This document shows positions 44,220 through 58,400 of a DNA stretch of 64,000 nt, piece by piece (position 1 is the first letter of the stretch; each line of letters starts with the position of its first letter). This stretch comes from Gracilaria domingensis (taxonomy: Eukaryota; Rhodophyta; Florideophyceae; Gracilariales; Gracilariaceae), in contig VCMS01000181.1 of NCBI GenBank assembly GCA_022539475.1, positions 62,001 to 126,000 of the forward strand, in the 5' to 3' direction. The notes beneath the pieces are model-generated. The model was not told where the DNA came from. It saw nothing but the letters and a program-made list of their open reading frames with translations, and made no database searches. The position numbers were made by a program, and so were the translations under genes.

Positions 44220-47200
44220 TTACTTGGAAACCTTTCGAAAGCTCATCGGATCCATAAGCGCTTCACTTATAATATAGAACTCGTGGCTCTGTCATTATTG
44301 TATTCTATTTTATGTGAGCAGTTTCCTGCGCACACAGTTTCTCAACGCCATTCTTTACTCTCGAAAGTGACGTCCAGTACTCGCACAGGGTTACCGTCTA
44401 ACTCGACCAAACTTCGATCTTGTGCCGACATCCTTGCAGCCTCTCCCGCTCCATTACTTATGCAGAAACCTCATGGCTCTAGGAATACGTTATAATATTC
44501 GTTTCGAGCAGTTTGGCGTCCCAGACGGCTTGTGCACGCCGTGTACAACGCTCGCAAAACAGACTGACTACTCGTAAACCGTTTCTCTCCACAACGACCG
44601 ACCTCCAAGCCCCTCCGAACATGTTTTGAGCTTTTCCGACCCGGTTGGCCATAAGAGCGCCCTGTGGCTTTTCAGACAGGTTTAAGTATACTATTCCAGC
44701 CGTTTGGGGTCCCAGTGAGCCTGTGCACGCCGTACAGAAAGCCAGAAACAGTTAGAGAACTCTCAAACGGATTCTGTTCACAATGGCTGATGTCCTAGCG
44801 CTTTCTGAGCTCAATACAGCCTCCTGTGCTTGATTTGTTTTCTAAAAGTGTCCTGGATTTATACATATTTCATTCTATTTTATTTCACCAATTTGTTGTC
44901 CAGGAGAGTTTATGCACGCCGTTGAAAAGAACCCGGATCCATCTCAGGACACCGTATCCGATTCTTTCCACCATCATGGGTACCTGAGCACCCCATTGCA
45001 GATTTTGCAATGCTCTGTAAGCTGAGTAAAAGCCTTCTGCGTGTTTACATATTTTATTCTATTTCGTGTGAAAGTGCATGGTGAGGGAGAGTTGATGCAC
45101 GCCGTCCATAACTCTCGGGGACATTCTAGGGATTCATAATCCGGTGTGGTCGTCCACGGCTTACTTCGAAACCCTTCGGAAGCTCATCGGATCCATAAGC
45201 GCTTCACTTATAATATATAACTCGTGGCTCTGTCATTATTGTACTCTATTTCATGTGAGCAGTTTCCTGCGCACACAGGTTTTCAACGCCATTCTTTACG
45301 CTCGAAAGTGACGTCCAGTACTCGCACAGGGTTACCGTCTAACTCGACCAAACTTCGATCTTGTGCCGACATCCTTGCAGCCTCTCCCGCTCCATTACTT
45401 ATGCAGAAACCTCATGGCTCTAGGAATACGTTATAATATTCGTTTCGAGCCGTTTGGTGTCCCAGACAGCTTGTGCACGCCGTGTAGAACGCTCGCAAAA
45501 CAGCCTGACTACTCGTAAACCGTTTCTCTCCACAACGACCGACTTCCAAGCCCATCCGAACATCGTTTGAGCCTTTCCGACCCGGTTGGCCATAAGAGCG
45601 CCCTGTGGCTTTTCAGACAGGTTTAAGTATACTATTCCAGCCGTTTGGGGTCCCAGTGAGCCTGTGCACGCCGTACAGAAAGCCAGAAACAGTTAGAGAA
45701 CTCTCAAACGGATTCTGTTCAGAATGGCTGATGTCCTAGCGCTTTCTGAGCTCAATACAGCCTCCTGTGCTTGACTTGTTTTCTAAAAGTGTCCTGGATT
45801 TATACATATTTATTCTATTTTATTTCACCAATTTGTTGTCCAGGAGAGTTTATGCACGCCGTTGAAAAGAACCCGGATCCATCTCAGGACACCGTATCCG
45901 ATTCTTTCCACCATCATGGTTACCTGAGCACCCCATTGCAGATTTTGAACCGCTCTGTAAGCTGAGTAAAAGCCTTCTGCGTGATTACATATTTTATTCT
46001 ATTTTGTGTGAAACGTGCATGGTGAGGGAGAGTTGATGCACGCCGTCCATAACTCACGGGGACATTCTAGGGATTCATAATCCGGTGTGGTCGTCCACGG
46101 CTTACTTCGAAACCCTTCGGAAGCTCATCGGATCCATAAGCGCTTCACTTATAATATATAACTCGTGGCTCTGTCATTATTGTACTCTATTTCATGTGAG
46201 CAGTTTCCTGCGCACACAGTTTTTCAACGCCATTCTTTACGCTCGAAAGTGACGTCCAGTACTCGCACAGGGTTACCGTCCAACTCGACCAAACTTCGAT
46301 CTTGTGCCGACATCCTTGCAGCCTCTCCCGCTCCATTACTTATGCAGAAACCTCATGGCTCTAGGAATACGTTATAATATTCGTTTCGAGCCGTTTGGTG
46401 TCCCAGACAGCTTGTGCACGCCGTGTAGAACGCTCGCAAAACAGCCTGACTACTCGTAAACCGTTTCTCTCCACAACGACCGACTTCCAAGCCCATCCGA
46501 ACATCGTTTGAGCCTTTCCGACCCGGTTGGCCATAAGAGCGCCCTGTGGCTTTTCAGACAGGTTTAAGTATACTATTCCAGCCGTTTGGGGTCCCAGTGA
46601 GCCTGTGCACGCCGTACAGAAAGCCAGAAACAGTTAGAGAACTCTCAAACGGATTCTGTTCAGAATGGCTGATGTCCTAGCGCTTTCTGAGCTCAATACA
46701 GCCTCCTGTGCTTGACTTGTTTTCTAAAAGTGTCCTGGATTTATACATATTTTATTCTATTTTATTTCACCAATTTGTTGTCCAGGAGAGTTTATGCACG
46801 CCGTTGAAAAGAACCCGGATCCATCTCAGGACACCGTATCCGATTCTTTCCACCATCATGGTTACCTGAGCACCCCATTGCAGATTTTGAACCGCTCTGT
46901 AAGCTGAGTAAAAGCCTTCTGCGTGATTACATATTTTATTCTATTTTGTGTGAAACGTGCATGGTGAGGGAGAGTTGATGCACGCCGTCCATAACTCACG
47001 GGGACATTCTAGGGATTCATAATCCGGTGTGGTCGTCCACGGCTTACTTCGAAACCCTTCGGAAGCTCATCGGATCCATAAGCGCTTCACTTATAATATA
47101 TAACTCGTGGCTCTGTCATTATTGTACTCTATTTCATGTGAGCAGTTTCCTGCGCACACAGTTTTTCAACGCCATTCTTTACGCTCGAAAGTGACGTCCA

Positions 47201-48480
47201 GTACTCGCACAGGGTTACCGTCCAACTCGACCAAACTTCGATCTTGTGCCGACATCCTTGCAGCCTCTCCCGCTCCATTACTTATGCAGAAACCTCATGG
47301 CTCTAGGAATACGTTATAATATTCGTTTCGAGCCGTTTGGTGTCCCAGACAGCTTGTGCACGCCGTGTACAACGCTCGCAAAACAGCCTGACTACTCGTA
47401 TATCGTTTCTCTCCACAACGACCGACTTCAAAGCCCATCCGAACATCGTTTGAGCCTTTCCGACCCGGTTGGCCATAAGAGCGCCCTGTGGCTTTTCAGA
47501 CAGGTTTAAGTATACTATTCCAGCCGTTTGGGGTCCCAGTGAGCCTGTGCACGCCGTACAGAAAGCCAGAAACAGTTAGAGAACTCTCAAACGGATTCTG
47601 TTCACAATGGCTGATGTCCTAGCGCTTTCTGAGCTCAATACAGCCTCCTGTGCTTGATTTGTTTTCTAAAAGTGTCCTGGATTTATACATATTTCATTCT
47701 ATTTTATTTCACCAATTTGTTGTCCAGGAGAGTTTATGCACGCCGTTGAAAAGAACCCGGATCCATCTCAGGACACCGTATCCGATTCTTTCCACCATCA
47801 TGGGTACCTGAGCACCCCATTGCAGATTTTGCAATGCTCTGTAAGCTGAGTAAAAGCCTTCTGCGTGTTTACATATTTTATTCTATTTTGTGTGAAACGT
47901 GCATGGTGAGGGAGAGTTGATGCACGCCGTCCATAACTCACGGGGACATTCTAGGGATTCATAATCCGGTGTGGTCGTCCACGGCTTACTTCGAAACCCT
48001 TCGGAAGCTCATCGGATCCATAAGCGCTTCACTTATAATATATAACTCGTGGCTCTGTCATTATTGTACTCTATTTCATGTGAGCAGTTTCCTGCGCACA
48101 CAGTTTTTCAACGCCATTCTTTACGCTCGAAAGTGACGTCCAGTACTCGCACGGAGTTACCGTCTAACTCGACCAAACGTCGGTCTTGTGCCGACATCCT
48201 TGCAGCCTCTCCCGCTCCATTACTTATGCAGAAACCTCATGGCTCTAGGAATACGTTATAATATTCGTTTCGAGCCGTTTGGTGTCCCAGACAGCTTGTG
48301 CACGCCGTGTACAACGCTCGCAAAACAGCCTGACTACTCGTAAACCGTTTCTCTCCACAACGACCGACCTCCAAGCCCCTCCGAACATGTTTTGACCCTT
48401 TCCGCCCCCGTTGGTCATTAGAGCGCCCTGTGGCTTTTCAGACAGCTTAAAGTATACTAGTCCAGCCGTTTGGGGTCTCA
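44220..48480. repeat. satellite 2b: diverged subfamily of the 942-bp satellite, about 4.5 copies
   Basis: The same unit length (anchors at 45224, 46165, 47107, 48049) and five-part build as satellite 2a, but with shared differences: CGCACAGGG for CGCAGAGGG, GTGGTCGTCCACGG for GTGGTATGCCATGG, CCGTTGAAAAGAACCC for CCGTGCAAAAGCCCC. The first ~165 bases after the transposon are still of type 2a, so the change of subfamily falls within one unit right of the insertion. The array ends at ~48480 in GGGGTCTCAGT. Confidence 0.9.
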
Positions 48481-48482
48481 GT

Positions 48483-51400
48483 ACATGGTATCGCCAAGTG
48501 TGGTGGATTAAGTTGAAAAGGTTACAATTAAAAAGCGGAAAATGTAATTGCAAAACGCGAGAAGTAGCTGAAATGCGAAAAAGAATAGGCTGTAGCGTCA
48601 AAACGGGTGGGATTTGGGGGCTAACATTAGACCACGAGGCAGATGTACTTGTTGTCTTTCGATTGCATGTTGCAAATAGGTCGTCGATGACGGAGGAGGC
48701 CGAGGGGTTTCGGGTGTTTGTATTGGGGTTTAATGTGAGATTTGTGATTTGACGCAGGTTAGGGGTTTTGAAAGATGCCTAGAGCGTGTGTAGGGGTCTT
48801 TGAGGACGTACTTAGATACGTGAATGGCTACACATCAGGGAGAAGGAGCCAATTTGTGATGGTGAGATGCTGAGGTAGGGTATGTGCTTTTCGGAAAGAG
48901 GGACGCACACTGTTCAATGTTTAAGGGTCCTCAGGAGGCCATTCTTATTCCAGTTCTCAATACAGTGCACTAGGGAGGTCTGGTACTTTTTAAAGATGCG
49001 TTGGAAGTCGCGAAATGTCTGAGAACGGGATGGTGGTATTGGTTGGTACTAGGTGCGTCTGAATGTGTCCATAGGGCATAATGCCAATGGAGCGCCTCGG
49101 TGCAGATTCATGAAGCATAGGAATGATGAGGTCTTTCAATTTGCATGGTATGTGAGGGGGGTTAAGTAAAAGTTGGAGAAGAGGTTTTCTGGAATATGGC
49201 CAAGGTTTCACGGACCACATCAGTTTCCAATGGCATAAACGTGACAGAAGAAGCACTGGAACTGGAAAATGAGAACCTCGGCTAAGGGTTCAGGGCTCTA
49301 GATGTGCAGAGCAAGGCAATGAAGATGGTCGGAAACTTTTCGAGTGGAGATGCGATTGAGGGGCGTTACCGTAGAGGATTTTGTTAGTGGTAATTGAAAT
49401 AGAGTGCAGGGAGACGCCAGTGAGAAGGTGAGGAGGATGTGGGGGGACCTTGGGCCAAGTGTGGTGGATTAAGTTGAAAAGGTTACAATTAAAAAGCGGA
49501 AAATGTAATTGCAAAACGCGAGAAGTAGCTGAAATGCGAAAAAGAATAGGCTGTAGCGTCAAAACGGGTGGGATTTGGGGGCTAACATTAGACCACGAGG
49601 CAGATGTACTTGTTGTCTTTCGATTGCATGTTGCAAATAGGTCGTCGATGACGGAGGAGGCCGAGGGGTTTCGGGTGTTTGTATTGGGGTTTAATGTGAG
49701 ATTTGTGATTTGACGCAGGTTAGGGGTTTTGAAAGATGCCTAGAGCGTGTGTAGGGGTCTTTGAGGACGTACTTAGATACGTGAATGGCTACACATCAGG
49801 GAGAAGGAGCCAATTTGTGATGGTGAGATGCTGAGGTAGGGTATGTGCTTTTCGGAAAGAGGGACGCACACTGTTCAATGTTTAAGGGTCCTCAGGAGGC
49901 CATTCTTATTCCAGTTCTCAATACAATGCACTAGGGAGGTCTGGTACTTTTTAAAGATGCGTTGGAAGTCGCGAAATGTCTGAGAACGGGATGGTGGTAT
50001 TGGTTGGTACTAGGTGCGTCTGAATGTGTCCATAGGGCATAATGCCAATGGAGCGCCTCGGTGCAGATTCATGAAGCATAGGAATGATGAGGTCTTTCAA
50101 TTTGCATGGTATGTGAGGGGGGTTAAGTAAAAGTTGGAGAAGAGGTTTTCTGGAATATGGCCAAGGTTTCACGGACCACATCAGTTTCCAATGGCATAAA
50201 CGTGACAGAAGAAGCACTGGAACTGGAAAATGAGAACCTCGGCTAAGGGTTCAGGGCTCTAGATGTGCAGAGCAAGGCAATGAAGATGGTCGGAAACTTT
50301 TCGAGTGGAGATGCGATTGAGGGGCGTTACCGTAGAGGATTTTGTTAGTGGTAATTGAAATAGAGTGCAGGGAGACGCCAGTGAGAAGGTGAGGAGGATG
50401 TGGGGGGACCTTGGGCCAAGTGTGGTGGATTAAGTTGAAAAGGTTACAATTAAAAAGCGGAAAATGTAATTGCAAAACGCGAGAAGTAGCTGAAATGCGA
50501 AAAAGAATAGGCTGTAGCGTCAAAACGGGTGGGATTTGGGGGCTAACATTAGACCACGAGGCAGATGTACTTGTTGTCTTTCGATTGCATGTTGCAAATA
50601 GGTCGTCGATGACGGAGGAGGCCGAGGGGTTTCGGGTGTTTGTATTGGGGTTTAATGTGAGATTTGTGATTTGACGCAGGTTAGGGGTTTTGAAAGATGC
50701 CTAGAGCGTGTGTAGGGGTCTTTGAGGACGTACTTAGATACGTGAATGGCTACACATCAGGGAGAAGGAGCCAATTTGTGATGGTGAGATGCTGAGGTAG
50801 GGTATGTGCTTTTCGGAAAGAGGGACGCACACTGTTCAATGTTTAAGGGTCCTCAGGAGGCCATTCTTATTCCAGTTCTCAATACAGTGCACTAGGGAGG
50901 TCTGGTACTTTTTAAAGATGCGTTGGAAGTCGCGAAATGTCTGAGAACGGGATGGTGGTATTGGTTGGTACTAGGTGCGTCTGAATGTGTCCATAGGGCA
51001 TAATGCCAATGGAGCGCCTCGGTGCAGATTCATGAAGCATAGGAATGATGAGGTCTTTCAATTTGCATGGTATGTGAGGGGGGTTAAGTAAAAGTTGGAG
51101 AAGAGGTTTTCTGGAATATGGCCAAGGTTTCACGGACCACATCAGTTTCCAATGGCATAAACGTGACAGAAGAAGCACTGGAACTGGAAAATGAGAACCT
51201 CGGCTAAGGGTTCAGGGCTCTAGATGTGCAGAGCAAGGCAATGAAGATGGTCGGAAACTTTTCGAGTGGAGATGCGATTGAGGGGCGTTACCGTAGAGGA
51301 TTTTGTTAGTGGTAATTGAAATAGAGTGCAGGGAGACGCCAGTGAGAAGGTGAGGAGGATGTGGGGGGACCTTGGGCCAAGTGTGGTGGATTAAGTTGAA

Positions 51401-52179
51401 AAGGTTACAATTAAAAAGCGGAAAATGTAATTGCAAAACGCGAGAAGTAGCTGAAATGCGAAAAAGAATAGGCTGTAGCGTCAAAACGGGTGGGATTTGG
51501 GGGCTAACATTAGACCACGAGGCAGATGTACTTGTTGTCTTTCGATTGCATGTTGCAAATAGGTCGTCGATGACGGAGGAGGCCGAGGGGTTTCGGGTGT
51601 TTGTATTGGGGTTTAATGTGAGATTTGTGATTTGACGCAGGTTAGGGGTTTTGAAAGATGCCTAGAGCGTGTGTAGGGGTCTTTGAGGACGTACTTAGAT
51701 ACGTGAATGGCTACACATCAGGGAGAAGGAGCCAATTTGTGATGGTGAGATGCTGAGGTAGGGTATGTGCTTTTCGGAAAGAGGGACGCACACTGTTCAA
51801 TGTTTAAGGGTCCTCAGGAGGCCATTCTTATTCCAGTTCTCAATACAGTGCACTAGGGAGGTCTGGTACTTTTTAAAGATGCGTTGGAAGTCGCGAAATG
51901 TCTGAGAACGGGATGGTGGTATTGGTTGGTACTAGGTGCGTCTGAATGTGTCCATAGGGCATAATGCCAATGGAGCGCCTCGGTGCAGATTCATGAAGCA
52001 TAGGAATGATGAGGTCTTTCAATTTGCATGGTATGTGAGGGGGGTTAAGTAAAAGTTGGAGAAGAGGTTTTCTGGAATATGGCCAAGGTTTCACGGACCA
52101 CATCAGTTTCCAATGGCATAAACGTGACAGAAGAAGCACTGGAACTGGAAATGAGAACCTCGGCTAAGGGTTTCAGGGC
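48483..52179. repeat. satellite 3: 961-bp unit, about 3.85 copies, nearly identical
   Basis: Units beginning CCAAGTGTGGTGGATTAAG recur at 48496, 49454, 50415 and 51376 (958-961 bases). Copies are almost identical (one clear difference: CAGTGCAC against CAATGCAC near 49924), so amplification is very recent. It is G-rich on this strand and shares no evident sequence with satellite 2. The 87-90-codon frames repeat with the unit and are not recognised as genes. The last copy runs into the assembly gap with small run-length errors. Confidence 0.95.
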
Positions 52180-52628
52180 NNNNNNNNNNNNNNNNNNNNN
52201 NNNNNNNNNNNNNNNNNNNNNNNNNNNNNNNNNNNNNNNNNNNNNNNNNNNNNNNNNNNNNNNNNNNNNNNNNNNNNNNNNNNNNNNNNNNNNNNNNNNN
52301 NNNNNNNNNNNNNNNNNNNNNNNNNNNNNNNNNNNNNNNNNNNNNNNNNNNNNNNNNNNNNNNNNNNNNNNNNNNNNNNNNNNNNNNNNNNNNNNNNNNN
52401 NNNNNNNNNNNNNNNNNNNNNNNNNNNNNNNNNNNNNNNNNNNNNNNNNNNNNNNNNNNNNNNNNNNNNNNNNNNNNNNNNNNNNNNNNNNNNNNNNNNN
52501 NNNNNNNNNNNNNNNNNNNNNNNNNNNNNNNNNNNNNNNNNNNNNNNNNNNNNNNNNNNNNNNNNNNNNNNNNNNNNNNNNNNNNNNNNNNNNNNNNNNN
52601 NNNNNNNNNNNNNNNNNNNNNNNNNNNN
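52180..52628. other. assembly gap (449 N)
   Basis: A run of N between satellite 3 and satellite 2a. The true number of repeat copies here is unknown. Confidence 1.
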
Positions 52629-55408
52629 ATTTATTTTATGTGAGCAGTTTCCTGCGCACACAGTTTCTCAACGCCATTCTTTACGCTCGAAAGTGACGTC
52701 CAGTACTCGCAGAGGGTTACCGTCTAACTCGACCAAACTTCGATCTTGTGCCGACATCCTTGCAGCCTCTCCCGCTCCATTACTTATGCAGAAACCTCAT
52801 GGCTCTAGGAATACGTTATAATATTCGTTTCGAGCCGTTTGGGTCCCAGACAGCTTGTGCACGCCGTGTAGAACGCTCGCAAAACAGCCTGACTACTCGT
52901 AAACCGTTTCTCTCCACAACGACCGACCTCCAAGCCCCTCCGAACATGTTTTGAGCCTTTCCGACCCTGTTGGCCATTAGAGCGCTCTGTGGCTTTTCAT
53001 ACATGTTACAGTATACTATTCCGGACCTTTGGGGTCCCAGTGAACCTGTGCACGCCGTGCAGAAACCCAGAAACAGTTAGAGCCCTCTCAAACGGATTCT
53101 GTTCACAATGGCTGATGTCCCAGCGCTTTCTGAGCTCAATACAGCCTCCTGTGCTTGACTTGTTTTCTAAAAGTGTCCTGGATTTATACATATTTTATTC
53201 TATTTTATTTCAGCAATTTGTTGTCCAGGAGAGTTTATGCACGCCGTGCAAAAGCCCCCGGATCGATCTCAGGACACCGTATCCGATTCTTTCCACCATC
53301 ATGGTTACCTGAGCACTCCATGGCATATTTTGAACCGCTCTGTAAGCTGATTAAAAGCCTTCTGCTTGTTTATATATTTTATTCTATTTTGTGTGAATAA
53401 TGGATGGTGAGGGAGAGATCATGCACGCCGTCCATAACTCTCGGGGACATTCTGGCGACGCATAATCTAGTGTGGTATGCCATGGCTTACTTGGAAACCT
53501 TTCGAAAGCTCATCGGATCCATAAGCGCTTCACTTATAATATAGAACTCGTGGCTCTGTCATTATTGTATTCTATTTTATGTGAGCAGTTTCCTGCGCAC
53601 ACAGTTTCTCAACGCCATTCTTTACGCTCGAAAGTGACGTCCAGTACTCGCAGAGGGTTACCGTCTAACTCGACCAAACTTCGATCTTTTGCCGACATCC
53701 TTGCAGCCTCTCCCGCTCCATTACTTATGCAGAAACCTCATGGCTCTAGGAATACGTTATAATATTCGTTTCGAGCCGTTTGGCGTCCCAGACAGCTTGT
53801 GCACGCCGTGTAGAACGCTCGCAAAACAGCCTGACTACTCGTAAACCGTTTCTCTCCACAACGACCGACCTCCAAGCCCCTCCGAACATGTTTTGAGCCT
53901 TTCCGACCCTGTTGGCCATTAGAGCGCTCTGTGGCTTTTCATACATGTTACAGTATACTATTCCGGACCTTTGGGGTCCCAGTGAACCTGTGCACGCCGT
54001 GCAGAAACCCAGAAACAGTTAGAGCCCTCTCAAACGGATTCTGTTCACAATGGCTGATGTCCCAGCGCTTTCTGAGCTCAATACAGCCTCCTGTGCTTGA
54101 CTTGTTTTCTAAAATTGTCCTGGATTTATACATATTTTATTCTATTTTATTTCAGCAATTTGTTGTCCAGGAGAGTTTATGCACGCCGTGCAAAAGCCCC
54201 CGGATCGATCTCAGGACACCGTATCCGATTCTTTCCACCATCATGGTTACCTGAGCACTCCATGGCATATTTTGAACCGCTCTGTAAGCTGATTAAAAGC
54301 CTTCTGCTTGTTTATATATTTTATTCTATTTTGTGTGAATAATGGATGGTGAGGGAGAGATCATGCACGCCGTCCATAACTCTCGGGGACATTCTGGCGA
54401 CGCATAATCTAGTGTGGTATGCCATGGCTTACTTGGAAACCTTTCGAAAGCTCATCGGATCCATAAGCGCTTCACTTATAATATAGAACTCGTGGCTCTG
54501 TCATTATTGTATTCTATTTTATGTGAGCAGTTTCCTGCGCACACAGTTTCTCAACGCCATTCTTTACGCTCGAAAGTGACGTCCAGTACTCGCAGAGGGT
54601 TACCGTCTAACTCGACCAAACTTCGATCTTTTGCCGACATCCTTGCAGCCTCTCCCGCTCCATTACTTATGCAGAAACCTCATGGCTCTAGGAATACGTT
54701 ATAATATTCGTTTCGAGCCGTTTGGGTCCCAGACAGCTTGTGCACGCCGTGTAGAACGCTCGCAAAACAGCCTGACTACTCGTAAACCGTTTCTCTCCAC
54801 AACGACCGACCTCCAAGCCCCTCCGAACATGTTTTGAGCCTTTCCGACCCTGTTGGCCATTAGAGCGCTCTGTGGCTTTTCATACATGTTACAGTATACT
54901 ATTCCGGACCTTTGGGGTCCCAGTGAACCTGTGCACGCCGTGCAGAAACCCAGAAACAGTTAGAGCCCTCTCAAACGGATTCTGTTCACAATGGCTGATG
55001 TCCCAGCGCTTTCTGAGCTCAATACAGCCTCCTGTGCTTGACTTGTTTTCTAAAATGTCCTGGATTTATACATATTTTATTCTATTTTATTTCAGCAATT
55101 TGTTGTCCAGGAGAGTTTATGCACGCCGTGCAAAAGCCCCCGGATCGATCTCAGGACACCGTATCCGATTCTTTCCACCATCATGGTTACCTGAGCACTC
55201 CATGGCATATTTTGAACCGCTCTGTAAGCTGATTAAAAGCCTTCTGCTTGTTTATATATTTTATTCTATTTTGTGTGAATAATGGATGGTGAGGGAGGAT
55301 CATGCACGCCGTCCATAACTCTCGGGGACATTCTGGCGACGCATAATCTAGTGTGGTATGCCATGGCTTACTTGGAAACCTTTCGAAAGCTCATGGATCC
55401 AATAAGCG
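52629..55408. repeat. satellite 2a, further ~3 copies
   Basis: The 942-bp unit returns after the gap with type 2a variants (GCTGATGTCCC, CGCAGAGGG). A few one-base losses (GTTTGGGTCCC, TAAAATGTCC) lie near the contig edges. The array is cut after CATGGATCCAATAAGCG by a single N at 55409, probably another join. Confidence 0.95.
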
Positions 55409-55409
55409 N

Positions 55410-58400
55410 ATAACCACTGGTTGACGCCAACAACAGACCACGAACCGTCATGGGAGCGCTTACCATAATGGTATTGATTGACACCATGAGGGTCCGAGTT
55501 CGCTTCATAGTTCGTTAACCAACTGGCAACAGACTGTATCCTCGGCACAACCTTTATAGACCAGCATTGTCAGGGCAATTTTTCCACGTTCTAAGACAGT
55601 TCTGTTCCCATAATGGCCCCGGATCGCCATTATTGGTAACCACAAGGGTGCCTCTCCGAAGAGAACCGCACTCGACACCAACCGGTCCGGAAAACACACT
55701 CTCCAACAAGGTGCGATTGGGCAAAGCGGTAACAATACCGCCTATGAACCACTTGGTAGTGAAGGTCACATGCCAACAACCTGGCCTGTTATCCGTTCAG
55801 AACCATTCACGGTTGGCCCGAACGACACATGACCTTAATGGCGAATGGTATAGTCGACAACATACCGACAAAACCGTTTCAGGTCTACCTGAGTAACTTC
55901 AGCAACCGCCCGGTCAAGTTGCCAAAACACACCGTAATTGGTCTTGCCTTACCGGCTCCCCGTACGATCTTTACGATTATACCACAATGGTCCCACGAGT
56001 TCGTGGATGCTAAGGAAGGGGGGCAGTGTCAATTCGTTGAATTCGTCGCGAACAGACCATATGGTGCAGCGACTAGCTGAGCGAGAAGACCAGAAACTGG
56101 AGCTCGACCCAGTGACCAATTGGAAGACGGAGGTGAATATAGGACTTGAAGGGGAAGAGCTCAGAGCTCGGATCCTTGGACTCCTGGAGCCATTCAGTAC
56201 CATGTGGTCGGGTAAGCTGGGAGCCATTAAGGCCACCCAGCACAGGATTGACCTCAAACCGGACTCCCGTCCCATCCACCAACAGCCATACCGTGCGGGA
56301 CATAAGGCCCGTGAGGTAGAGCTGGAGGAGGTAGAGCGGATGCTCCGCGAGGGGTTATAGAACCGGCAAACTCGGAATGGGCTAGCCCTGTAGTGCTAGT
56401 CCAAAAACGAGGAGAGACCCGTATGAGGTTCTGTATTGACTACAGAAAACTTAATGCCGTAACGGTAAGGGACTCGTACCCCATCCCGAGGATGGATGAA
56501 TGCATCGACTCCCTAGGAGATGCGAACATCTTTACCACACTGGACGCCAACTGCGGGTATTGGCAGATCGAAATACCAGAGGTGACCGTGATAAGACTGC
56601 GTTTACATGCCACGCAGGCCTGTATCGCTTCTTACGCATGCCGTTTGGTTTAAGAAACGCCCCCGCTACCTTCCAAAGGGCGTTAGACATTATACTGTCT
56701 AAAGTGAAGTGGACAACCGCATTGGTATACATAGATGACGTAGTCATCTACTCGAGGTCCATAGAGGAGCACTTCTCACACGTCCAAGTGGTACTGCAGT
56801 TGCTACAAGAGGCAGGCGTGACCCTCAAACTACGAAAGTGTATGTTCTTCAACCAAGAGGTAGAGTACCTAGGGCATACAATAAGCCCCGGGAAACTCGA
56901 AGTGACCAAACGGAATATCCGAGCGGTACAGGAAGCGAAGCTCCCTACGTCGCAGACGGACATACGATCCTTTATAGGTCTATGCAACGTCTACCGGCGG
57001 TTCATCAAGGGTTTTGCAAAGATAGCCGCACCCCTGAACCGGAGGTTGCAGAACGGGCAGCCCACATACTTTGACCACCTGGAAGAGGACGAGGTAGAGG
57101 CGTTCTATACATTGAAAGCAGCGCTTCTCTCCCCACCGGTACTGGCATTGCCCAAAACGGGACTCCCGTATACACTGGACACGGATGCGTCGGACGCCCA
57201 AATAGGTTGCTGCCTAATGCAGGAACAGGAGGACGGCAAGCTCGCACCAATTGGGTATTGGAGTAGAGCTCTTAACCAAGCGGAGCAGAACTACACCGTA
57301 ACGGAGAAGGAATGCCTAGCGGTTGTTTGGAGCATGCTCATGCTACGTCCTTATCTATATGGTGTGCGCTTCACGCTCCGAACGGATCACGACTCCTTGA
57401 GGTGGATATTAGGCTTGGCGGACGCATCGGGTCGTCTGGCCCGATGGCGTCTGAGACTCTCGGAGTTTGAGTACGATGTGCAGTACCGCCCCTGGGTCAA
57501 GCACCGAGTGGCGGATGCATTGTCCCGGTTGAATACCGAAGGATTGGACACTGACCCAGTGGACGACGACATCCCATGCTTTACTATAGAACTAGCTAAC
57601 CACGAGGTCAATGAAGTTCTGAAGGGATACTGGCATGATGACAGTACGCACCAAGTGGTAGTGGAGACCCTCCTTCCTGTGGAGGAAGGGGAACACGCTC
57701 CAATCACCCGTGAGGAATTCTTACGCGAACAATCGACCGATAGGCTGTGCAAAACGCTCGCTGACGTACTTGGAAGGAAGGATTCTCATTTCGACGTCGA
57801 CCACAATGGGTACCTCATCAGACGCTCACCTTTAGACGGAGCTCTCCAGAAGGTCGTACCTGAGTCATTAAGACAAAGGGTGTTATATCTGTCACACAAT
57901 CCACGGCTTTCGGGGCACCCTGGAGCCACGCGGTTGTACTATACCCTTCGGAGGCAATTCTACTGGCCGCATATGGCTAACGATGTATATACCTATGTGG
58001 CGCAATGCAATTCGTGCATCAAGACCCGAGGTGGTGTGGCGAAGCACAGGAAGTACCTAAAGCTATTCCCGGCGGCGGGGCCCCTGGAATTCGTAGCAAT
58101 CGACATACTGGGGCCCCTGCCCAAGACCTCAGAGGGTTATCGCTTTGTAGTAGTCATAACCGACAGGTTCACAAAGCTCACCAGAGCCATACCTCTGAAG
58201 AACCAAACGGCAACGACACTAGCGACAGCCTTCCTGGAGAATTGGGTCTACCCGTACGGTGCTCCCATGTACCTACTGACCGATAACGGTTCGAACCTAG
58301 CTTCTAAGTTCTTCGAGGCGGTTTGTACAATGCTAGGGGTCAAGCACTACTTTACCACGGCCTATCATCCTCAAACAAACGGCCAAGTGGAACGCTTCAA

